A stretch of 5,849 nucleotides of DNA from Actinomycetota bacterium (GTDB lineage Bacteria > Actinomycetota > Acidimicrobiia > Acidimicrobiales > Microtrichaceae), in the NCBI GenBank assembly GCA_018268735.1, contig JAFDWA010000122.1:1-5849 (forward strand), read 5' to 3'. The translations under genes and the position numbers were made by a program. This document shows positions 1 through 4,931 of this stretch, piece after piece (positions within the stretch are counted from its first letter, which is position 1; every line of letters begins with the position of its first letter). The notes beneath the pieces are model-generated. The model was not told where the DNA came from. It did no database searches and worked only from the letters and a program-made list of their open reading frames with translations.

Positions 1-120
1 GAGGTGGCGGAGCAGCTCATCGTGCATCGCGAGGAGCGACCGCCATCTCGCCTGGGTGTCGTCGTCGAGCCACGGCACGTCGTCACGATCGTCGTGCGGG
101 GTTCCCTCTGGTGCGTTCAC
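1..120 (-). CDS. MarR-family transcriptional regulator, N-terminal fragment (continues past left edge)
   Basis: The first 40 codons of a minus-strand gene run off the left edge, so no stop is visible. The start is GTG at 120-118. The visible protein begins VNAPEGTPHDDRDDVPWL and continues with an acidic DDD, then ARWRSLLAMHDELLRHL. The pattern W-L-D-D-D-x-Q-x-x-W-R-x-L-L-x-M, followed by a helix ending in RHL, is the usual opening of actinobacterial MarR regulators: dimerisation helix 1, before the winged helix. The DNA-binding domain lies outside the window. The start overlaps the pirin stop by four bases (GTGA) and has no clear Shine-Dalgarno of its own, so translation is probably coupled to pirin. 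MarR proteins are homodimeric cytoplasmic repressors that often control their own operon, so pirin is the likely target. The family call rests on only 40 residues; a different small protein is possible but less likely. Confidence 0.72.
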   Translation of the reverse strand, partial: MNAPEGTPHDDRDDVPWLDDDTQARWRSLLAMHDELLRHL

Positions 121-1121
121 GTCGGGGACGCCGGGTCCTGCGACGGCGTGGTCCGGTCTGCTGCGAGGTCGACCGCCGGGACCGTGCCCATCCGGCCGTG
201 GTTGAAGTCGTCGATCGCGTCGAGGATCTCGGCACGTGTGTTCATCAGGAACGGGCCGTAGTGGGCGATCGGCTCGCGGATGGGCAGGCCGCCGAGGAGG
301 AGCACCTCCAACGTCGTGGCGTCCCCCGGTTGGGTGGCTGCTGCGCCGACGCGGACGGTGTCGCCGTCGCCGAGCACCGCGAGCTGGTGTCCGTCGAGTG
401 GTCGACGTTCGTCGCCGAGGAGACCTCGCCCGGACAGCACGTAGACGAGGGCGCTGTAGCGACGGTCCCACGGCACCTCGAGCTCCGCGCCCGCAACGAG
501 CGTCACGTGCGCGTAGGTGATCGGCGTGTGCGTGACGCCGGGACCGGCGAACCCGCCGAGATCACCGGCGATGAGGCGGACCAGCGCGCCCCCGTCCGGT
601 GAGGTCGACAGGGTGAGCTGGGACGAGTCGATCGCCTGGTAGCGCGGTGGGGTGAACTTGAGCGCCGCTGGCAGGTTGACCCAGAGCTGCACGGCGTGCG
701 ACGGCCCGCCGTTGCGGAGGAACGACTGGGTCGGCACCTCGTCGTGGAGGATGCCGGCACCGGCGGTCATCCACTGCGTGTCTCCCTCACCGATGACGCC
801 GCCGCCACCGTTGGAGTCGTGGTGGGCGATCTCGCCGTCCATCACGTAGGTGACGGTCTCGAAGCCGCGATGCGGGTGCCAGGGGGCGCCGACAGGCTCG
901 TTGGGCGCGTACTCGACGGGTCCGAGCTGGTCGAGCAGGAAGAACGGATCGGCGACGTGGGGATCGACACCGCCTGGGAACGGCCGCCACACCTCGAAGC
1001 CGGCGCCTTCGACCGCGTGGCGTGCGTCCACGGTGCGGGTGACGGGACGTGTGCGGGTGTCGGCTGCGGGCCCCGCCAGGCGTGGTAGCACGAGGGTGTC
1101 CTCGACGGTGATCGCTGGCAT
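117..1121 (-). CDS. Pirin family protein
   Basis: This is a 334-residue bicupin of the pirin family. The N-terminal cupin (about residues 25-135) carries the metal ligands in order: His82 and His84 in WHPHRGFETVTYV, then His126 and Glu128 in GAGILHDE. These match the three His and one Glu that bind iron in human pirin. The second cupin (about 185-300) ends in the typical PIREPIAHYGPFLMNT stretch, followed by the helix RAEILDAIDDFNHGRMG. The length is slightly above the usual 280-320 because of short extensions at both ends. Bacterial pirins are cytoplasmic; some have quercetin dioxygenase activity and others bind metabolic enzymes or regulators, so the substrate here is unknown. The ATG at 1121 is supported by GGAGGT at 1131-1126, five bases from the start. 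The stop overlaps the MarR-type start. The leader has a possible Shine-Dalgarno-sequestering fold and lies below a tandem repeat array. Confidence 0.93.
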   Translation of the reverse strand: MPAITVEDTLVLPRLAGPAADTRTRPVTRTVDARHAVEGAGFEVWRPFPGGVDPHVADPFFLLDQLGPVEYAPNEPVGAPWHPHRGFETVTYVMDGEIAHHDSNGGGGVIGEGDTQWMTAGAGILHDEVPTQSFLRNGGPSHAVQLWVNLPAALKFTPPRYQAIDSSQLTLSTSPDGGALVRLIAGDLGGFAGPGVTHTPITYAHVTLVAGAELEVPWDRRYSALVYVLSGRGLLGDERRPLDGHQLAVLGDGDTVRVGAAATQPGDATTLEVLLLGGLPIREPIAHYGPFLMNTRAEILDAIDDFNHGRMGTVPAVDLAADRTTPSQDPASPT

Positions 1122-1125
1122 GGGG

Positions 1126-1131
1126 ACCTCC
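1126..1131 (-). promoter_or_regulatory. Shine-Dalgarno of pirin
   Basis: Read on the minus strand this is GGAGGT followed by CCCC and then the pirin ATG, an optimal anti-16S match at normal spacing. It fixes the pirin start at 1121. An exact complement (ACCTCC on the same strand) lies at 1168-1163, so the site can also base-pair within its own leader. Confidence 0.75.
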
Positions 1132-1138
1132 GAGAAGT

Positions 1139-1158
1139 GGTTGACGCATCATGCAACC
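1139..1158. promoter_or_regulatory. Imperfect 20-bp dyad upstream of pirin, candidate operator
   Basis: The plus strand reads GGTTG, ten central bases, then CAACC. The outer five bases pair perfectly, and the centre contains GCATCATGC, itself a short dyad. On the minus strand the core reads TTGCATGATGC, resembling the TTGCAT-type half-sites bound by several MarR proteins. The position, between the pirin Shine-Dalgarno and any upstream promoter, suits an autoregulatory operator for the linked MarR gene. This is inference from position and shape; no promoter with good -35 and -10 boxes could be fixed beside it. Confidence 0.35.
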
Positions 1159-1190
1159 CATTGGAGGTGACGCTTGTTCGGCTACCGCCT

Positions 1191-1366
1191 GTCGATCTTG
1201 TAGGTGGGTGTCGCTCGGGTGGCGTGTGGGCGACAAGTTCGCCGGGCTGTGTCGATCTTGTAGGTGGGCGTCGCTCGGGTGGCGTGTGGGCGACAAGTTC
1301 GGCGGGCTGCGTCGATCTTGTAGGTGGGTGTCGCTCGGGTGGCGTGTGGGCGACAAGTTCGCTGGG
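1191..1366. repeat. Three tandem copies of a 60-bp repeat
   Basis: Copies begin at 1191, 1251 and 1311. About 50 bases per unit are nearly invariant, starting GTCGATCTTGTAGGTGGG and ending GGGCGACAAGTTCG. About ten more variable bases follow. Copies 1 and 2 differ at three of 60 positions (1209/1269, 1242/1302, 1250/1310). Copy 3 matches copy 1 through 1362 and then fades. Each unit holds TGTCGC, 15 bases, GCGACA (CGTCGC in copy 2), plus flanking CTTGT and ACAAG that could pair instead. The array fills the gap between the lipoprotein gene's 3' hairpin and the pirin leader. Because 60 is a multiple of three, reading frames stay open through it on both strands, but none has coding support. It could be an intergenic repeat family, an array of binding sites, or slippage-prone DNA. 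Confidence 0.9.
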
Positions 1367-1383
1367 GGTGTCAGCGCTCCGGT

Positions 1384-1404
1384 GAACGGCAGGCTCAGCC
1401 GTTC
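1384..1404 (-). terminator. Hairpin at the 3' end of the lipoprotein hydrolase gene
   Basis: A perfect 7-bp inverted repeat, GAACGGC and GCCGTTC, is separated by a 7-base loop that contains the TGA stop of the S15/CocE-type gene (1397-1395). No T-run follows on the minus strand, so it is not a classical intrinsic terminator. Actinomycetes often appear to use hairpins without a U-tract, or such a hairpin may protect the mRNA 3' end. Its position suggests that pirin is transcribed mainly from its own promoter. Confidence 0.45.
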
Positions 1405-3770
1405 GGTGTCGGGGTGTTGGTGTACGCCTCGAAGGTGCGACACGGCTGTCCGCGGAGCCCCGGGCATGGCGGGAGCTCCTTCGGGTACTGCACACCGGCG
1501 AGCACGTCGGGTGAGAGCGGCAGCACCACCTTGGAGGGGTGCTCCGCCGAGTGGCCGACGTCGATCCAGGTGCCCTTCGGCTGCTGGTCGATGATGTAGC
1601 TCCATCGTGGACGATCGCCGCCGGGGGTGTGCACCGACAGCCGGATGCGGGAGCCGGCGCGCACGATCTGGCCGAAGGGGAAGATCTCGATGCGCATCTC
1701 GGTCCACTTGTCGGGCTGCAACGGAGATGCGTCGGAGCGGTAGCCCGTGTGCAGCGGCAGCAGGTCGGTCGAGCCGTCGGCCACCTTGCGCATCGACGCC
1801 CGCAGGAGCCCGGCCTGGATGAACGTCTCCTTGCCGTCGGGTCGCACCTCAGACAGGGTGACGCCGACGTCGGCGTCCTTGGCGTCGGTGCGGATCCACA
1901 GATCGGCGCTGGCGCTGCCGACGAACACCTGGTCCTGCGCCAAGGGCTCGCTGAGGAACACGGCGGCGGAGCCCTTCGGCTCCTGCTGCCAGTGGTAGTC
2001 GGGGAGCGCATGGAAGATGTCGCTCGTGTCCCCGCTGAACGTCGTCAGCTTCGCCAGCGACGGGTCGACGAGGAAGCGGCTCGCAGGGTCCTGTCCGGCC
2101 CCGTCGGCGCTCGGCTGCGTGGCGCTCATCGTGCCGTCGGCGCCCAACCAGAGGGACTCGGCCTTCGTTCCGGGCGGCGGCCACGCCGTCGTCCGCACGT
2201 CCACGGTCGGCACCGGTGCACCCGGATCCGACGCCCTGCCGGCCCCGCTCTCGAACAGCAGGCGGATCGGCGCCTCGGCCTGGTACTGGGCACGGGCGGC
2301 CTCGACGGAGGGCGCATCGAGGAAGCGCTGAGGGGGCAGCTCGACCTCGGTGTCGAAGACCTTCTTCATGATGAGCGGGGCGAAGGCCTTGACGACGCCG
2401 GGGATCGGCGTGATCTGGTCGGCAACGTAGAGGTCGAGGAAGGTCTTCCACTCGGTCAGGTTGAACGGCGCGTAGCCGTCGGCGTGCGTGCCGTTCATCG
2501 CGGTGAAGTGCACCACCGGCGCGTTCGTGAACTTGTCGAACAGGAGAGGGAACCGTCCACCGGTCTGCTCGTCCTGGTAGGAGCCAGACAGGAACACCGG
2601 CACCTTGATCTTCTGCACGAACAGCGACGGGTTCAGGCGATCGGCGATCTCGGGCGGGTAGTAGCGGTGTGACATCGCCACCTTGACGGTGTCGACGTTC
2701 TGCCCGCGCATCTTCTGGTTGGCTGCACAGGTCGTGTCCCCGGCGTCCACCCTGGCCTTCTCCCAACCCTGGCCGTACGGCTTCGCCTTGTCGCCGACCT
2801 CCTTGGCCCACGAGAGCGCGAAGCCGGAGTTGAGGATCCCTCCGGGCGCGAGGGTGCTGCGGACGGCATCCTCGATGACCGACTCCGGGGCGATCGCGGC
2901 GAGCGAGGGCGGCTGCATCTGGGCGACGAAGAGCTGCGAGATCCCAGGGTAGGAGAGCCCGACCATCCCGACCTTGTGGCCCTTGACCCAGGGCTGCGCT
3001 GCAGCGGTCTCGACGACGTCGTAGCCGTCGGTGAGCTGCAGGGGCTCGAAGAAGTCGTAGGCCCCACCGGAGCAGCCTGTGCCGCGGATGTTCACGGCGA
3101 CCACGGCGTAGCCCATCGCCCGGGCGAGCAGGGACGACGGCTGGGCGGGTGCGTCGCAGGCGAAGGAGATGACGCCGCAGAGCTTGCTCGGGTCGTCGCC
3201 GACGACCGACTTGAGCGCGTCGGCGTTCTCCTGCAGCAGGTTGGTGCCGGGCCGCGAGGGGTCGTAGCCGGAGTACTCGATGACGGTGGGGTAGGGCCCC
3301 TTGTCCACCGGACCCGGCAGGTAGACCGACGTGGACAGCGTCGTGCCGTCCCGCGTCGTGATGTAGCCGAACCCGGGTGCGAGGTGCTGGTCGGCGTAGA
3401 AGGACTGCGGCGGCAGGGATGACTCGACGCTCTCGACGGTGACCGCCTGGGAGGACGCGACGGGGGAGGAGGTCGTCTCGACCTTGTAGCCGGCCGCGGG
3501 CTTGACCTCACGGAAGATCAGCGATCCCTGGGAGTCGGCCACCCCGGTCGCCACGACCCGGTTCGCTGAGCTCTCGAGCTTCAGGTGGGTCCCGGGTGCG
3601 GCATCGCTGACGTGGACCTGTCCGACGCTGCCCTTCGTCGTGAACGTCGCTGCGGTCGGAGTGGTCGATCCTTCGGTGCTGCACGCCGTCGCGAGCATCG
3701 CGACGGCCACCACCGGCAACAGCAGCGTGGTCACCTGCCGACGCCTTCGTGTGTTCCCCCGTGCCGCCAT
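1395..3770 (-). CDS. CocE/NonD-type alpha/beta hydrolase (Peptidase S15 family), predicted lipoprotein
   Basis: The 791-residue predicted lipoprotein has an Arg-rich n-region (residues 4-11), a hydrophobic stretch (13-29) and lipobox LATAC with Cys30 as the likely lipidated residue. A Ser/Thr-rich linker and a small beta-rich domain (about 45-120) come next. The S15-type catalytic domain (about 130-440) contains NIRGTGCSGG, the nucleophile elbow GLSYPG (Ser273), Asp400 in SGSYQDEQTGG and His429 in NGTHADG: a complete Ser-Asp-His triad. Tyr169 may help form the oxyanion hole. The C-terminal part (about 480-755) matches the PepX_C jelly roll. Cysteine pairs 198/205 and 769/777 would suit disulfides outside the membrane. 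The family includes cocaine esterase, X-Pro dipeptidyl peptidases and acyl esterases; the substrate cannot be told here. The start at 3770 has GGAGGT at normal spacing. An in-frame ATG at 3809 with an equal site would add 13 residues. A Tat route is possible (RRRRQV) but the motif is weak. Confidence 0.9.
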   Translation of the reverse strand: MAARGNTRRRRQVTTLLLPVVAVAMLATACSTEGSTTPTAATFTTKGSVGQVHVSDAAPGTHLKLESSANRVVATGVADSQGSLIFREVKPAAGYKVETTSSPVASSQAVTVESVESSLPPQSFYADQHLAPGFGYITTRDGTTLSTSVYLPGPVDKGPYPTVIEYSGYDPSRPGTNLLQENADALKSVVGDDPSKLCGVISFACDAPAQPSSLLARAMGYAVVAVNIRGTGCSGGAYDFFEPLQLTDGYDVVETAAAQPWVKGHKVGMVGLSYPGISQLFVAQMQPPSLAAIAPESVIEDAVRSTLAPGGILNSGFALSWAKEVGDKAKPYGQGWEKARVDAGDTTCAANQKMRGQNVDTVKVAMSHRYYPPEIADRLNPSLFVQKIKVPVFLSGSYQDEQTGGRFPLLFDKFTNAPVVHFTAMNGTHADGYAPFNLTEWKTFLDLYVADQITPIPGVVKAFAPLIMKKVFDTEVELPPQRFLDAPSVEAARAQYQAEAPIRLLFESGAGRASDPGAPVPTVDVRTTAWPPPGTKAESLWLGADGTMSATQPSADGAGQDPASRFLVDPSLAKLTTFSGDTSDIFHALPDYHWQQEPKGSAAVFLSEPLAQDQVFVGSASADLWIRTDAKDADVGVTLSEVRPDGKETFIQAGLLRASMRKVADGSTDLLPLHTGYRSDASPLQPDKWTEMRIEIFPFGQIVRAGSRIRLSVHTPGGDRPRWSYIIDQQPKGTWIDVGHSAEHPSKVVLPLSPDVLAGVQYPKELPPCPGLRGQPCRTFEAYTNTPTPNG

Positions 3771-3772
3771 CT

Positions 3773-3821
3773 GCACCTCCGTGCGATCCCGCGTCGAACG
3801 ACGAATCATTGCACCTCCGTG
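3773..3821 (-). promoter_or_regulatory. Duplicated ribosome-binding site and ATG for the lipoprotein gene
   Basis: The minus-strand 12-mer CACGGAGGTGCA occurs twice, at 3783-3772 and 3821-3810. Each is directly followed by an ATG: after one extra base at 3770, and immediately at 3809. Both ATGs are in the same frame, 13 codons apart. Translation could begin at either, giving signal peptides with n-regions of about 12 or 25 residues. I chose 3770 because the shorter n-region is typical of lipoprotein signals. Confidence 0.6.
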
Positions 3822-3853
3822 ACCCTGGGCACGTCGCTCCGCTGCGTCGGCTC

Positions 3854-3859
3854 TACATT
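3854..3859 (+). promoter_or_regulatory. -10-like box for a leaderless alpha/beta hydrolase transcript
   Basis: TACATT matches the TATAAT consensus at four of six positions and ends seven bases before the GTG at 3867, where a transcription start would be expected. No Shine-Dalgarno lies between the box and the GTG, which fits leaderless translation, common in actinomycetes. No convincing -35 box is seen at 16-18 bases. The box lies in the 96-bp divergent spacer. Confidence 0.45.
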
Positions 3860-3866
3860 TCCGGGG

Positions 3867-4808
3867 GTGAGCATCCCGGTGCCCGGTGAGGATCCCGACG
3901 ACCCGTCGTTCTCCTACGACGAGATGGCCTACTTCGGCGAGAACTGCTCGGAGCACGGGTTGCCGGCACCAGACGGCGTCGAGGTCACCCGCGTCGAGCA
4001 TCGACTCGCCGACGGACGCCGCATCTCGGCGCTCCGGTGGGGTTCGGAGTCCCCTGAGGTGGTGCTCGTCCACGGCGGCGCCCAGAACGCCCACACGTGG
4101 GACACCGTGGCGCTGGCGCTGCGGGGGACCTCGTTGCTCGCGGTGGACCTGCCGGGACACGGTCGCTCGTCGTGGCGTGGGGATCGCCGCTACGACACGA
4201 CGGCGGGAGCGGAGGACCTCGCGGAGGCGGTCGCTACCCTGGCGCCCGGCGCGCGCTCGGTGGTCGGCATGTCCCTCGGTGGCCTGACCTCGATCGCCCT
4301 GACCCGCGTCGCCGACGTGGTGGAGCACCTCGTGCTCGTCGACATCACCCCGGGGGTCGACGCCCACAAGGCCGCCGAGGTGCACGCGTTCATCGCCGGA
4401 CCGCAGACCTTCCCGGACTTCGCGGAGATCTTCGCCCGCACCGTGGCGTTCAACCCGACGCGCACGCCTGCGTCGTTGCGGCGAGGGATCCTCCACAACG
4501 CGCATCGGACCGCCGACGGCTCCTGGGAGTGGAACTACGACCGGCGGCCGCTCACCGGCACGGAGGGCGACGACCCGACGGCGGAGCTCGGCGTCGGGGT
4601 GCTCTGGGACGACCTCTCTGCGACGCCTGCCTCGATCCTGCTCCTCCGTGGGGGTGCGAGCCCGGTCGTCGACGACGACGACGTCGCCGAGCTACTCCGC
4701 CGACGTCCGGATGCTCGGGTCGTGGTCGTGGAGGGCTCGGGTCACAGCATCCAGGGCGACCGACCGATCGAGCTCGCTGCGCTGCTGCGCGACGAGCTCG
4801 GCCTCTGA
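3867..4808 (+). CDS. Alpha/beta hydrolase
   Basis: This is a 313-residue single-domain cytoplasmic alpha/beta hydrolase with no signal peptide. After an N-terminal stretch with AYFGENCSEHGLPAPDG (21-37), the core shows VVLVHGGAQNAHTWDTV (oxyanion-hole HGG at 69-71), LLAVDLPGHGRS (90-101) and the nucleophile elbow GMSLGG with Ser136. The strand VLVDITPG carries Asp159. The C-terminal GSGHSIQGDRP provides His293. The catalytic acid is probably in the D269-D272 run after LLLRGGASPVV, with Asp159 as the alternative. The cap region (about 165-250) contains WEWNYDR (220-226). The family covers esterases, lipases, epoxide hydrolases and C-C hydrolases, and nothing visible fixes the substrate. The GTG at 3867 is chosen because family-like sequence begins soon after it and a -10-like box sits seven bases upstream. 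Met20 (ATG at 3924) is a less likely start. The gene is divergent from the lipoprotein hydrolase. Confidence 0.88.
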   Translation: MSIPVPGEDPDDPSFSYDEMAYFGENCSEHGLPAPDGVEVTRVEHRLADGRRISALRWGSESPEVVLVHGGAQNAHTWDTVALALRGTSLLAVDLPGHGRSSWRGDRRYDTTAGAEDLAEAVATLAPGARSVVGMSLGGLTSIALTRVADVVEHLVLVDITPGVDAHKAAEVHAFIAGPQTFPDFAEIFARTVAFNPTRTPASLRRGILHNAHRTADGSWEWNYDRRPLTGTEGDDPTAELGVGVLWDDLSATPASILLLRGGASPVVDDDDVAELLRRRPDARVVVVEGSGHSIQGDRPIELAALLRDELGL

Positions 4809-4825
4809 GTCCCGGGGGTCGTCGC
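4789..4825 (+). terminator. Possible hairpin across the stop of the alpha/beta hydrolase gene
   Basis: GCGACGA at 4789-4795 is perfectly complementary to TCGTCGC at 4819-4825. The 23-base loop holds the TGA stop and CCCGGG. There is no T-run. A 7-bp inverted repeat with a long loop can arise by chance in such GC-rich DNA, so this is a weak call. Confidence 0.22.
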
Positions 4826-4931
4826 TCCAGGGTTCGATGCCCGCGGGTGCGTCGGGGCGGCGCGTCGACGCATCGGAGGGGCGCCTTGCGCATCGGCAGC
4901 GCCGGGGCGGGCGGAAGTAGCGTGTGGAGCT
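4809..4931. other. Intergenic spacer with short direct repeat and palindrome
   Basis: This 123-base gap separates two plus-strand genes. It contains the 10-bp palindrome GCGTCGACGC (4862-4871) and two exact copies of CGCATCGG, at 4869-4876 and 4889-4896, spaced 20 bases start to start. TAGCGT at 4918-4923 is a poor but correctly placed -10 candidate for the next gene. No RNA gene or small coding region could be supported. Confidence 0.4.

Noticed and set aside
1163..1203. Plus-strand GGAGGTGA followed by TTG at 1174 and a nine-codon reading frame ending at 1203
   Set aside because: It looks like a Shine-Dalgarno with a tiny gene, but TTG is a rare start and the peptide has no features. The same bases are better explained as the complement of the pirin ribosome-binding site.
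1191..1366. CRISPR array
   Set aside because: The conserved parts are about 50 bases with only about ten similar bases between them, there are three units, and no cas gene is present.
1191..1366. G-quadruplex potential from four GGG runs per repeat unit on the plus strand
   Set aside because: Loops of 8 to 13 bases make a stable quadruplex unlikely, and GGG runs are expected in DNA this GC-rich.
1137..1594. Plus-strand reading frames through the tandem repeats (starts at 1137 and 1151), which would encode 20-residue repeats
   Set aside because: The frames stay open only because the unit is 60 bases. Starts lack ribosome-binding sites, composition is Cys/Trp/Arg-rich with no fold signature, and the frames run antisense into the lipoprotein gene.
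1539..2672. Long plus-strand open frame (377 codons) opposite the lipoprotein gene
   Set aside because: It is a shadow of GC-biased codon use in the minus-strand gene. Its translation is Arg/Gly/Val-rich with no recognisable motifs.
3771..4505. Upstream extension of the lipoprotein reading frame to 4505 on the minus strand
   Set aside because: The extra residues are Arg/His-rich antisense translation of the well-supported alpha/beta hydrolase. The lipoprotein signal peptide and ribosome-binding site fix the start at 3770 (or 3809).
4826..4850. GGGTTCGATGCCC resembling a tRNA T-arm
   Set aside because: The stem pairs over only three bases and no acceptor, D or anticodon arms are found around it.
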